Source: Carboxylicivirga sediminis (GTDB lineage Bacteria > Bacteroidota > Bacteroidia > Bacteroidales > Marinilabiliaceae). From it: a DNA stretch of 46,681 nucleotides. The notes beneath the pieces were generated by a model. It made no database searches and was not told the origin of the DNA. It saw nothing but the letters and a program-made list of their open reading frames with translations. The stretch lies in NCBI RefSeq assembly GCF_018156225.1, contig NZ_JAGTAR010000043.1, positions 1 through 46,681 on the forward strand, given 5' to 3'. Of the stretch, positions 24,744-33,153 are shown piece by piece; the first letter of the stretch is position 1, and every line of letters begins with the position of its first letter. A program made the position numbers and the translations under genes.

Positions 24744-27527
24744 ATGGAATACAATTTTAAAGAGTTAGAACAAAAGTGGCAAAAGCACTGGAGCGATAAC
24801 AAAGTTTACAAAGTGGAGGTGGACAACAGTCGCCCCAAGTACTATGTGTTGGATATGTTTCCTTACCCATCAGGAGCAGGCTTGCACGTAGGACATCCAC
24901 TCGGTTACATTGCTTCTGATATCTACAGCCGCTACAAGCGATTAAACGGTTTTAACGTGTTGCACCCAATGGGGTATGATGCCTATGGCTTGCCTGCCGA
25001 GCAGTATGCTATTCAAACAGGTCAGCATCCGGCTATCACCACTGAAAACAACCTGAACCGCTACCGTGAACAGCTCGATAAAATTGGATTCTGTTACGAC
25101 TGGGACCGTGAGGTAAAAACCTGCGATCCTGACTATTACCACTGGACACAGTGGGCTTTCATCCAGATGTTCAAACACTACTACTGCAACCAGGCCAAAC
25201 AGGCACGCCCAATCAGCGAGTTGGTTGAAGTGTTTGGTAAAACCGGTACCGAAGGGCTGGACTTAGCATGTAGTGAAGAACTGAGCTTTACAGCTGAGGA
25301 ATGGAAGGCTAAGAGCGATAAAGAACAGCAGACTATTTTACTCAACTACCGTTTGGCTTACCTGGCCGATACCATGGTGAACTGGTGTCCTGCATTAGGT
25401 ACTGTTCTGGCCAATGATGAGGTGAAGGAAGGTTTGTCTGTGCGTGGTGGTCACCCAGTGGAGCAAAAAGTAATGCGTCAGTGGTCTTTACGTGTGTCGG
25501 CCTATGCTGAGCGTTTGCTGGATGGACTGAATAATGTGGATTGGAGTGATTCGCTGAAAGAAATTCAACGTAACTGGATTGGTCGTTCGGAAGGTGCTGA
25601 AATGACTTTCAAGGTGAAAGAATCGGATGTGGAGATGGAAATTTTCACCACACGTGCCGATACAGTGTATGGTGTGACCTTTATGGTGCTGGCTCCCGAG
25701 AGTGAATTGGTGGACCAGCTGACAACACCTGAGCAACGTGCCGCTGTTGATGCGTATATAGAAGAGACGAAGAAACGTACCGAACGTGAACGTTTGGCCG
25801 AAGTGAAGAAAGTAACCGGCGTTTTCTCCGGAGCTTATGCTATCAACCCTTTAACCAATGAAGAGATTCCGGTTTGGATCAGCGACTATGTGTTGGCGGG
25901 CTATGGAACAGGAGCTATTATGGCGGTGCCGGCGCACGATTCGCGCGACTTTGCATTTGCCAGGCATTTTGAGTTGCCAATTCGACAGGTGGTCATACCG
26001 GTAGGAGCTGAGGAAACTGATCCGATGACCTGGGAAGACTCAATTGACTCCAAAGAAGGTACAATGGTTAATTCGGGCATCATCAACGGACTTGATGTGC
26101 AGGAGGCCATTGCCAAAACAAAAGAATACATTGCCGCAAAAGGCATTGGTAAAGTAAAGGTGAACTATCGCCTGCGCGATGCTATCTTTAGTCGTCAGCG
26201 CTACTGGGGCGAGCCATTCCCTGTATACTATAAGGATGATATGCCTTACATGCTGGACGAGTCTAAATTGCCATTGACTTTGCCTGAGATTGATAAATAT
26301 TTGCCCACTGAGCAAGGCGAGCCGCCATTAGGACGCGCTAAAGGTTGGGAAACTGAAGAGGGCTATCCCCTTGAACTAAATACCATGCCAGGCTTTGCCG
26401 GTTCATCGGCCTACTACCTGCGCTACATGGACCCTAAGAACAAGGAGAAATTAGTAGGTGAGGAAGCTAACAAGTATTGGCAGGATGTTGACCTTTATAT
26501 AGGCGGTACCGAGCACGCTACCGGTCACTTGATTTATTCACGTTTCTGGAACAAGTTTCTGTTCGATATTGGCGAGGTGATTAAAGACGAGCCGTATAAG
26601 AAGCTGATTAATCAGGGTATGATTCAGGGCCGTTCTAATTTTGTGTATCGCAAGAAAGGTACCAACACTTTTGTTTCATACAATCTGCGTAATGAGTATG
26701 ATGTACAGGAAATTCATGTGGATGTTAACATTGTTCGCAATGATGAGCTGGATATGGAAGCGTTTAAAAAGTGGAGCCCCGATTACGCCAATGCTGAGTT
26801 CATCCTTGAAGATGGCAAGTACATTTGTGGCTGGGCCGTTGAAAAAATGTCCAAGTCGATGTACAACGTAGTGAACCCAGATACGATTATTGCTGATTAT
26901 GGTGCTGATACCTTACGTTTGTACGAAATGTTCCTGGGGCCATTAGAGCAATCTAAACCTTGGGATACCAATGGTATTGATGGTGTACATAAATTCCTGC
27001 GCAAAACATGGCGCTTGTTCTACAAAGACGATGCTTTTGTGGTAAGCGATGAAAAAGCGACACCAGATGAACTGAAAGTGCTGCATCGTACCATTAAGAA
27101 GATAACTGAGGATGTAGAACGTTTCTCTTTCAATACCTGTGTAAGTGCATTTATGATTTGTGTGAATGAACTCAATGACCTTAAATGCACCAAGCGTGAG
27201 ATACTTGAGCCATTGCTGGCCTTACTGGCACCATTTGCTCCTCATATGAGTGAAGAGCTTTGGCATGCACTGGGCCACACCACTACCGTGTGCGATACAA
27301 AGTGGCCTCAGTTGAATGAGAGCTATCTGGTGGAGTCTTCGGTGACTTACCCGGTATCGTTCAATGGTAAGATGCGTTTCAAAATCGATCTGCCGGCTGA
27401 CATGAGTAATGCAGACATTGAGAAATCGGTGATGGAGCATGAGTCAGCAGCCAAATGGTTAGAGGGTAAAACGGTGCGCAAGGTGATCATCGTTCCCAAG
27501 AAAATTATCAATATTGTAGTGGGATAA
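24744..27527 (+). CDS. leuS: Leucyl-tRNA synthetase
   Basis: A class I aminoacyl-tRNA synthetase that charges tRNA-Leu in the cytoplasm. The 927-residue protein has the ATP-binding HIGH variant H48-V-G-H51 in [12 protein letters not shown], an editing (CP1) domain with [20 protein letters not shown] near 295-315 and [16 protein letters not shown] near 390-405, and KMSKS at 701-705. The anticodon-binding helical domain and a short C-terminal domain complete it. An insertion around residues 160-200 ([20 protein letters not shown]) is usual in Bacteroidota LeuS. No T-box leader is apparent upstream. Confidence 0.98.
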   Translation: MEYNFKELEQKWQKHWSDNKVYKVEVDNSRPKYYVLDMFPYPSGAGLHVGHPLGYIASDIYSRYKRLNGFNVLHPMGYDAYGLPAEQYAIQTGQHPAITTENNLNRYREQLDKIGFCYDWDREVKTCDPDYYHWTQWAFIQMFKHYYCNQAKQARPISELVEVFGKTGTEGLDLACSEELSFTAEEWKAKSDKEQQTILLNYRLAYLADTMVNWCPALGTVLANDEVKEGLSVRGGHPVEQKVMRQWSLRVSAYAERLLDGLNNVDWSDSLKEIQRNWIGRSEGAEMTFKVKESDVEMEIFTTRADTVYGVTFMVLAPESELVDQLTTPEQRAAVDAYIEETKKRTERERLAEVKKVTGVFSGAYAINPLTNEEIPVWISDYVLAGYGTGAIMAVPAHDSRDFAFARHFELPIRQVVIPVGAEETDPMTWEDSIDSKEGTMVNSGIINGLDVQEAIAKTKEYIAAKGIGKVKVNYRLRDAIFSRQRYWGEPFPVYYKDDMPYMLDESKLPLTLPEIDKYLPTEQGEPPLGRAKGWETEEGYPLELNTMPGFAGSSAYYLRYMDPKNKEKLVGEEANKYWQDVDLYIGGTEHATGHLIYSRFWNKFLFDIGEVIKDEPYKKLINQGMIQGRSNFVYRKKGTNTFVSYNLRNEYDVQEIHVDVNIVRNDELDMEAFKKWSPDYANAEFILEDGKYICGWAVEKMSKSMYNVVNPDTIIADYGADTLRLYEMFLGPLEQSKPWDTNGIDGVHKFLRKTWRLFYKDDAFVVSDEKATPDELKVLHRTIKKITEDVERFSFNTCVSAFMICVNELNDLKCTKREILEPLLALLAPFAPHMSEELWHALGHTTTVCDTKWPQLNESYLVESSVTYPVSFNGKMRFKIDLPADMSNADIEKSVMEHESAAKWLEGKTVRKVIIVPKKIINIVVG

Positions 27528-27552
27528 ACTATTTGCTAAATAAATTGTATTA

Positions 27553-27586
27553 AAAGCCTGACATGTTTTATGTTGGGCTTTTTTTA
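27553..27586 (+). terminator. Intrinsic terminator after leuS
   Basis: Bases 27553-27564 pair with 27570-27581 (12 bp with two G-U pairs) around a 5-base loop. The stem is followed by T-tract to 27585, 25 bases after the leuS stop. Confidence 0.82.
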
Positions 27587-27613
27587 AGTTGAGATTAGCC
27601 GGAGCTTTTATTG

Positions 27614-27700
27614 TGCCCCCATCGCCTTGTGGCACTTCCCCAAGTGGAAGATTGAATCAATTCTCCCCTTGGGGAGACATCCGAAGGGAGAGGGGGATGA
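27614..27700. repeat. Palindromic intergenic element
   Basis: A GC-rich, hairpin-forming stretch between leuS and the YitT gene. TCCCCAAG (27637-27644) is complementary to CTTGGGGA (27668-27675), and the second arm sits in a near-palindrome TCTCCCC-TT-GGGGAGA (27662-27677). The phrase CTTGTGGCACTTCCCCAAG and the GAAGGGAGAGGGGGA end resemble interspersed elements I know from several Bacteroidota genomes (memory only). Only one copy is visible here. Confidence 0.5.
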
Positions 27701-27739
27701 GCTATTAATTATCATTTGAAAGTATTTAAACAGAAAACC

Positions 27740-28609
27740 ATGCAAAACACATCAACCATATTAAAAGAATTCCGAAGCTACCTGATGCTCACAATTGGTT
27801 TGGCAATTGGCACACTGGGGTGGACAGCCTTTCTGATTCCGGCCAAAATTGTTGGGGGAGGCTTAACAGGTATTGCCACTATATTATACTTTGTTGCCGG
27901 CTGGGATGTGGGTTTAACCTCATTGATAATTAATATAGGTCTCATCCTTTTGGCTATGCGTATACTGGGTGCTTCATTTGGTATTAAAACCATTTACTGT
28001 GTTCTGGTATTTTCCGGTTTGTTAACACTGCTTCGCCCAATGTTTTCAGAGCCTGTAGTTTCCGAAGTAATGATGAACGCCATTATTGGTGGTATACTGG
28101 GCGGAATTGGTGCAGGTATTGTATTTGTAAATGGCGGTAGCACAGGAGGTGTTGATATTATCGCCATGATTATTAATAAGTATAAGAACATCAGTTTGGG
28201 GCGTTTGCTGCTTGGAATGGATGTTATTATCATTTCTTCTTCCTTTTTTCTGGTGCAAACGTCATCAATTGAAACAGTCGTTTATGGTTTTATGACCATG
28301 GCCATATTAGCCTATACGGTTGATATGGTGATATCGGGTAATAAGCAAACGGTACAGTTCTTTATCATCTCCAAAAAGCCGGACGAATTAAGGAAGTCGG
28401 TGATTTTTGATGCTGAACGCGGGCTGACCATCCTACATGGTACTGGTGGCTATTCAGGAGAAGAGCGCAAGGTGCTGATGGTAATAGCACGAAAAAGTGA
28501 GACTCAGGAAGTATTTAAGGTGATCAAGCAAATCGACCCGGATGCATTTATTACTGTTGGAACTGTAATGGGTGTGTATGGCCAGGGTTTCGATAAAATT
28601 AAGATATAA
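27740..28609 (+). CDS. YitT-family membrane protein (DUF161 + DUF2179)
   Basis: A 289-residue integral membrane protein from the ATG at 27740. A TTG eight codons earlier is in frame but less likely. Five to six hydrophobic helices with GGGLTGIATIL near 35-45 and FVNGGSTGGVDIIAMIIN near 130-147 match the glycine-rich repeats of the YitT/DUF161 family. The soluble C-terminal part (about 215-289; GLTILHGTGGYSGEERKVLMVIARKSE, then IDPDAFITVG) is DUF2179, a small alpha/beta domain. The family is widespread in bacteria. Substrate and function are not firmly established; a transporter or membrane sensor is assumed. Confidence 0.9.
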   Translation: MQNTSTILKEFRSYLMLTIGLAIGTLGWTAFLIPAKIVGGGLTGIATILYFVAGWDVGLTSLIINIGLILLAMRILGASFGIKTIYCVLVFSGLLTLLRPMFSEPVVSEVMMNAIIGGILGGIGAGIVFVNGGSTGGVDIIAMIINKYKNISLGRLLLGMDVIIISSSFFLVQTSSIETVVYGFMTMAILAYTVDMVISGNKQTVQFFIISKKPDELRKSVIFDAERGLTILHGTGGYSGEERKVLMVIARKSETQEVFKVIKQIDPDAFITVGTVMGVYGQGFDKIKI

Positions 28610-28678
28610 TTTTTGAGGTATCTGTTGTAACATTAACCGGTGTATTGTTAATTTGTATGCACTTCTAAACAAAACAGG

Positions 28679-29950
28679 ATGACCAAAAAGAAATTATTTA
28701 TTCCCATTATTGCCGTTTTACTTTTAATTCCAGTTGTTTACCTGTTGGTTAACAGGTGTAACCACCCCATATCGCCGGTAACGGAAGAGACTCTTGACTC
28801 ATTGGATGTAATTGAGTTGCCGGAACCTGATTTGTTATATGGTTTGCCGGTTGATTCATTTCAGATAGAAGAAAATACTGTGAAGCGTAATCAGTTTTTA
28901 GCTGATATCTTTCTGAAAGCAGGGGTTGATTATCCAACTATCAATACAATAGTAGAGAAGACAAAACCGGTATTTGATGTGCGCAAGATAAAAGTGGGTA
29001 ATCAATATCATCTGTTTTTTAGCCCTGATACTTTAAAGCAACTCAGGCATTTTGTATATGCCATTGATAATACCGATTACATGGTAGTTACGCTTGGCGA
29101 TTCAATACATGCTTATCGTGATATAAAGGAAACCAGAAGGGAGCTCAAGACAGCATCCGGAGTCATCAATTCGTCCTTGTGGGTAACCATGACGGAGAAT
29201 GATATTAATCCTTTGCTGGCCATTGAGTTATCTGAAATATTTGCCTGGACTGTTGATTTCTTTGGTATTGAAAAGGGCGATAATTTTAAGGTGTATTACA
29301 ATGAACTATATGTGGATAGTGTAAGTATAGGCATTGGAGAGGTACAAGCAGCTGTTTTTCATCATCGGGGGCGGGATTATTATGCATTCAACTATGAGGA
29401 GGATAGTGTTAAGCACTTTTTTGATGAAGAGGGGCAGAGTTTGCGCAAAGCCTTTTTGAAGGCGCCGTTGAAGTTCTCGCGAATTAGCAGTCGCTTCTCA
29501 AATAGCCGTCTGCATCCGGTGTTGAAAATTCGCCGGCCACACCATGGAATCGACTATGCGGCACCTACCGGGACACCAGTTTATGCTTTGGGTGATGGTC
29601 GGGTGATTGCCAGAGACTATCAAAAACGTGGTGGTGGTAATTACATTAAAATTAAGCATAACAGTGTATATACAACTGTTTATATGCACTTACACGGATT
29701 TGCCAAAGGTATTAGTAAAGGTACGCAGGTGCGCCAGGGGCAACTCATCGGTTATGTTGGTTCTACTGGCTTATCCACCGGACCACACCTCGATTTTAGA
29801 GTATATAAAAACGGGCATCCGGTTGATCCTTTAAAGATTGATGCACCGCCGGTTAATCCGGTTAAGGAAGAGCATATGCAAGACTACAAACAATATATTG
29901 TTCCTTTGAAGGCACAGGTTGATGCTATTCCTTTGCCAGTATCAAATTAG
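28679..29950 (+). CDS. Membrane-anchored M23 (LytM-like) endopeptidase homologue
   Basis: A 423-residue protein with an N-terminal membrane anchor (residues about 6-25) and a periplasmic domain. The central part (about 70-250) resembles the OapA/LysM-like and helical region that precedes many M23 domains. Residues about 268-395 form the LytM fold: SSRFSNSRLHPVLKIRRPHHGIDYAAP with H288-xxx-D292, MHLHGFAKG with the catalytic-type histidine, and GPHLDFRVYKNGHPVDP. In canonical M23 enzymes the last motif is HxH. Here the second histidine, a zinc ligand, is replaced by D372 (H370-L-D372). It may use Asp as ligand or be a non-catalytic activator. A terminator follows, so it is monocistronic. Confidence 0.9.
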   Translation: MTKKKLFIPIIAVLLLIPVVYLLVNRCNHPISPVTEETLDSLDVIELPEPDLLYGLPVDSFQIEENTVKRNQFLADIFLKAGVDYPTINTIVEKTKPVFDVRKIKVGNQYHLFFSPDTLKQLRHFVYAIDNTDYMVVTLGDSIHAYRDIKETRRELKTASGVINSSLWVTMTENDINPLLAIELSEIFAWTVDFFGIEKGDNFKVYYNELYVDSVSIGIGEVQAAVFHHRGRDYYAFNYEEDSVKHFFDEEGQSLRKAFLKAPLKFSRISSRFSNSRLHPVLKIRRPHHGIDYAAPTGTPVYALGDGRVIARDYQKRGGGNYIKIKHNSVYTTVYMHLHGFAKGISKGTQVRQGQLIGYVGSTGLSTGPHLDFRVYKNGHPVDPLKIDAPPVNPVKEEHMQDYKQYIVPLKAQVDAIPLPVSN

Positions 29951-29967
29951 AAGAAATGTAATCAAAA

Positions 29968-29998
29968 CAAAAAAAGGAGCTGTACAGCTCCTTTTTTT
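29968..29998. terminator. Bidirectional terminator between the M23 gene and purN
   Basis: GGAGCTGTACAGCTCC (29976-29991) is a perfect palindrome flanked by A-tract and T-tract. It can stop the plus-strand M23 transcript and the minus-strand purN transcript, which converge here. Confidence 0.88.
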
Positions 29999-30070
29999 GT
30001 TGATATACCTTCTGTATACATTTAAAATGTCAAATCTGGTTTTCTGAACGACTATCGGATATATTGCCCG

Positions 30071-30634
30071 TTAAAGCAGCAGCTTTTCAATGGTTTTAGG
30101 GAAATAATCGTATTCCAGTTGATGCACCTTTGAAGCCACTTCGTCAGATGTGTCGCCAGCTAAGACTTTACATTTGGCCTGACATATAATATTACCTTCA
30201 TCGTATTTTTCATTGACATAGTGGATGGTAATACCCGATTCAGATTCGCCATTGGCCACTACCGCTTCATGAACACGCTGTCCATACATACCTTTGCCTC
30301 CATATTTTGGCAGAAGCGCCGGGTGAATATTGATAATTTTATCAGGAAAGGCATTTACATAGGCACCAGGTACCAGCCAAAGGAAGCCGGCGAGCACAAT
30401 CAGATCGGGGTTAATGGCGCGTAAATCCTCTAAAACTAAGAGGTTTTGGGCGAATTCTTTTCGACCAAATACCATGTAAGGGACTCCCTGTTGCTTGCAA
30501 CGTTCTATTACATAGGCGTTTGGATTGTTTGTGTAGACCTTGCTTATTTCGACCTTACCGTTTTCTTTAAAATATTTAACAATGTTTTCCACATTTGATC
30601 CGGAGCCGGATGCAAAGAGAACTATCTTTTTCAT
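30071..30634 (-). CDS. purN: Phosphoribosylglycinamide formyltransferase (GAR transformylase)
   Basis: A cytoplasmic purine-synthesis enzyme that formylates glycinamide ribonucleotide with 10-formyltetrahydrofolate. The 187 residues fit the family. FASGSGSNVENIVKYF (7-22) is the phosphate loop. INIHPALLPKYGG carries catalytic N102 and H104. HYVNEKYDEGNIICQ carries catalytic D145. It is divergent from acpP, an arrangement common in Bacteroidota. A TATTTTTG -7-like site lies on the minus strand at 30684-30677, about 43 bases before the ATG. Confidence 0.96.
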   Translation of the reverse strand: MKKIVLFASGSGSNVENIVKYFKENGKVEISKVYTNNPNAYVIERCKQQGVPYMVFGRKEFAQNLLVLEDLRAINPDLIVLAGFLWLVPGAYVNAFPDKIINIHPALLPKYGGKGMYGQRVHEAVVANGESESGITIHYVNEKYDEGNIICQAKCKVLAGDTSDEVASKVHQLEYDYFPKTIEKLLL

Positions 30635-30724
30635 TTTCTTATGTTTGCGCGTTTAAAAAATAGCAAAAATCAGGGACAAAAATAGCCAAAAATGACCATG
30701 AAATGTTAATTTCTTTACACGAAG

Positions 30725-30756
30725 TTTGAATTATTATCCACAAATGTATTTCTTTG
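30725..30756 (+). promoter_or_regulatory. Putative acpP-fabF-rnc promoter
   Basis: TTTG (30725-30728), a 20-base spacer and TTTCTTTG (30749-30756) fit the Bacteroidota -33/-7 pattern with one mismatch. The spacing equals that of the tRNA and thiL promoters in this window. The leader would be about 45 bases. Confidence 0.5.
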
Positions 30757-30808
30757 CAAAGTTGTTTAAGAACATTTTATTAGTATTAATTTAAAAAAAC
30801 TTAGAGCT

Positions 30809-31045
30809 ATGTCAGACGTTGCATCAAGAGTAAAAGCAATTATCGTAGACAAGTTGGGAGTTGACGAGACTGAAGTTACACCAGAAGCTAGCTTCACTAA
30901 CGACTTAGGAGCTGACTCACTTGACACTGTAGAATTAATTATGGAATTCGAAAAAGAATTCAACATTGCTATTCCAGATGATCAGGCTGAGAATATCGGT
31001 ACAGTAGGTGATGCTGTTGCTTACATCGAAGAAAACGCAAAGTAA
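30809..31045 (+). CDS. acpP: Acyl carrier protein
   Basis: A 78-residue acidic protein that carries growing fatty acids on a phosphopantetheine arm. The attachment serine is S37 in [17 protein letters not shown]. The four-helix sequence runs from [14 protein letters not shown] to [14 protein letters not shown]. Codon bias is strong. It lies 28 bases before fabF and is probably co-transcribed with it and rnc. Confidence 0.98.
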   Translation: MSDVASRVKAIIVDKLGVDETEVTPEASFTNDLGADSLDTVELIMEFEKEFNIAIPDDQAENIGTVGDAVAYIEENAK

Positions 31046-31073
31046 GAAAGAGTAGGATACGTTAAAAGTAGTT

Positions 31074-32321
31074 ATGGAGTTAAAAAGAGTAGTTGTTACG
31101 GGGCTGGGTGCCATTACCCCGCTGGGTAAGACTGTTGAAGAGACATGGACGAACCTGGTTAATGGAGTAAGTGGTGCTGCACCTATTACTCAATTTGACG
31201 CCTCTAAATTCAAAACGCAATTTGCGTGTGAGGTAAAGAACTATGATCCGAAAGAGTATTTTGATCGTAAAGAAGTGCGCAAGCTCGATCTTTACGCTCA
31301 ATATGCTATGATTGCAGCCGATCAGGCCATTGCTGATGCAAAGCTTGATGCCGAAGGAATCGACACTAACGAGGTTGGTGTAATCTGGGGTGCTGGAATC
31401 GGCGGATTGAAGACTTTCCTTGATGAAGTGTCAGGATTTGCTAAAGGGGACGGAACACCACGTTTGAGTCCTTTCTTTATTCCGAAAATGATTGCTGATA
31501 TTGCTCCGGGGCATATTTCTATGAAATATGGTTTCCGCGGACCAAACTTCGGTACTGTTTCGGCTTGTGCTTCATCAACCAACGCAATTGGCGATGCCTA
31601 TAACTTAATTCGTTTAGGTAAAGCCAAAGCATTTGTAACCGGAGGTTCAGAAGCTGCTATTAATGAAGCCGGTGTTGGCGGATTTAATGCTATGCAAGCT
31701 TTGTCAACCCGTAATGATGATCCTAAAACTGCATCTCGTCCATTCGATAAGGAGCGTGATGGATTTGTGATGGGAGAAGGAGGTGCTTCTATTATTCTTG
31801 AAGAATATGAGCATGCCGTGGCCCGTGGTGCCAACATCTACTGTGAAATAGTAGGCGCAGGTATGACAGCCGACGCTCATCACTTAACAGCACCGCATCC
31901 AGAGGGATTGGGAGCAAAGAGGGTTATGGAAAATGCCTTAAAGGATAACAATATTGATCCAACTGAAGTAGATTATATCAATGTACATGGTACATCTACA
32001 CCGTTAGGTGATATTGCTGAAACCAAAGCTATTAAAGAAGTGTTTGGTGAGCATGCCTTTAAATTGAACATCAGTTCAACAAAATCCATGACCGGACACT
32101 TGCTTGGAGCAGCCGGGGCTGTAGAGTCTATGGCTTGTATCCTTGCCATTAAGAACGGTATTGTACCGCCAACCATTAACCACTTTGTAGACGATCCGGA
32201 AATTGACAATGCGCTGAATTTTACATTTGATAAGGCGCAGGAACGTACTGTTAAAGTGGCTTTATCCAATACATTTGGATTCGGTGGTCACAATGCATCT
32301 GTGGTATTTAAAGCATTGTAA
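31074..32321 (+). CDS. fabF: 3-oxoacyl-ACP synthase II
   Basis: A condensing enzyme of fatty-acid elongation; the cytoplasmic dimer condenses malonyl-ACP with acyl-ACP. The 415-residue length is standard. The active-site cysteine is C165 in TVSACASSTNAIGDA. The two catalytic histidines are in INVHGTSTPLGD and MTGHLLGAAGAVE. The C-terminal NTFGFGGHNASVVFK motif is intact. It sits in the conserved acpP-fabF-rnc order, and rnc begins 6 bases after its stop. Confidence 0.98.
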   Translation: MELKRVVVTGLGAITPLGKTVEETWTNLVNGVSGAAPITQFDASKFKTQFACEVKNYDPKEYFDRKEVRKLDLYAQYAMIAADQAIADAKLDAEGIDTNEVGVIWGAGIGGLKTFLDEVSGFAKGDGTPRLSPFFIPKMIADIAPGHISMKYGFRGPNFGTVSACASSTNAIGDAYNLIRLGKAKAFVTGGSEAAINEAGVGGFNAMQALSTRNDDPKTASRPFDKERDGFVMGEGGASIILEEYEHAVARGANIYCEIVGAGMTADAHHLTAPHPEGLGAKRVMENALKDNNIDPTEVDYINVHGTSTPLGDIAETKAIKEVFGEHAFKLNISSTKSMTGHLLGAAGAVESMACILAIKNGIVPPTINHFVDDPEIDNALNFTFDKAQERTVKVALSNTFGFGGHNASVVFKAL

Positions 32322-32327
32322 AAAGCT

Positions 32328-33068
32328 GTGATTAAACCGCTTTTGCACATTATAAAACTTTTCTCTCCAAGGAGGGAAAAGTTTTATAGTTTTATAAAGG
32401 ATGCAACCGGCATAAAGCCTGATAATATTCAAATTTATCAACAGGCTTTTATCCATAAGTCCGCCATGAAAAAGGGGGAGGATAAGCGCTTTGTTAATAA
32501 TGAACGCCTGGAGTTTTTAGGCGATGCAATGCTTGGAGCTATTGTTGCTGACCAATTATACAAGCATTTTCCTACAAAAAACGAGGGATTCCTTACCAAA
32601 ACCCGCTCTCGTATCGTTAATCGTAATCGCCTGAATAAAATTGCACTTAAAATGGGATTAGGCAACTGGATTGATGCACAATCAAAAATTGATATTGCTC
32701 AAACCAGTATATTGGGTGATGCTTTAGAAGCATTGATAGGTGCAGTATATGTAGATAAGGGTTATAAGGATTGCGAAATATTTATTGTTGAGCGTATAAT
32801 TGATCGCTATATCGATCTGAAAGCTATTGCCAAAAAGGATAGTAACTACAAGTCGCTACTTATTGAACTTGGACAAAAGCATAAACGTAGTGTGCATTTC
32901 ATTACGGAAGAAAAGCATCTGACTGACGCTATAGCACCAACTTTTATTTCTCGGGCTGCTGTAGATGGTGAAGTGATTGGTCAGGGAGAAGGCTTTTCCA
33001 AAAAAGAAGCACAGCAAAATGCCGCTAAAATCGCCCTCAGAGTTTTACGGAATAAGGATGCAAATTAA
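32328..33068 (+). CDS. rnc: Ribonuclease III
   Basis: A double-strand-specific endoribonuclease for rRNA maturation and mRNA turnover. The 246-residue protein has the signature NNERLEFLGDAMLGAIVAD near 57-75 with its metal-binding Glu/Asp, a second acidic site near ILGDALEALIGAVYVDKG, and a C-terminal double-stranded RNA-binding domain (about 175-243, ending KKEAQQNAAKIALRVL). The start is GTG at 32328. N-terminal residues IIKLFSPRREKFYSFIKDATGIKPDNI align by eye with the start of other Bacteroidota RNase III proteins, so the N-terminus is real. That makes the strong hairpin at 32351-32388 lie inside the coding sequence. It is the last gene of the acpP-fabF-rnc unit. Confidence 0.95.
   Translation: MIKPLLHIIKLFSPRREKFYSFIKDATGIKPDNIQIYQQAFIHKSAMKKGEDKRFVNNERLEFLGDAMLGAIVADQLYKHFPTKNEGFLTKTRSRIVNRNRLNKIALKMGLGNWIDAQSKIDIAQTSILGDALEALIGAVYVDKGYKDCEIFIVERIIDRYIDLKAIAKKDSNYKSLLIELGQKHKRSVHFITEEKHLTDAIAPTFISRAAVDGEVIGQGEGFSKKEAQQNAAKIALRVLRNKDAN
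32351..32388 (+). promoter_or_regulatory. 18-bp hairpin within the first codons of rnc
   Basis: Bases 32351-32368 are complementary to 32371-32388 at all 18 positions (17 Watson-Crick pairs, one G-U at 32364/32375). Only two bases separate the arms, so the closing pairs open to form the loop. The stem includes codons 9-20 of rnc. RNase III autoregulates its own mRNA in Escherichia coli by cutting a leader stem-loop. A cut here would inactivate the rnc message directly. The sequence AAGGAGG lies in the hairpin at 32369-32375. The regulatory role is inferred. Confidence 0.7.
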
Positions 33069-33140
33069 GTGATTAGCATGCCATTAGAGAAAAGTGCTGT
33101 TAATTAATGTTAATTAGAGAGGATAATCCTTTTAGCCTGC

Positions 33141-33148
33141 TATTTTTG
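33141..33148 (+). promoter_or_regulatory. Putative -7 element of rprXY
   Basis: TATTTTTG is an exact TAnnTTTG match. It ends 5 bases before the rprX ATG, so transcription would start at or very near the start codon, giving a leaderless or nearly leaderless message. A -33 element is not evident. Confidence 0.4.
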
Positions 33149-33153
33149 TTTCT

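Noticed and set aside
27716-27739. TTG as the start of the YitT protein
   Set aside because: An ATG eight codons later gives a normal N-terminus; the extra residues add no recognisable signal.
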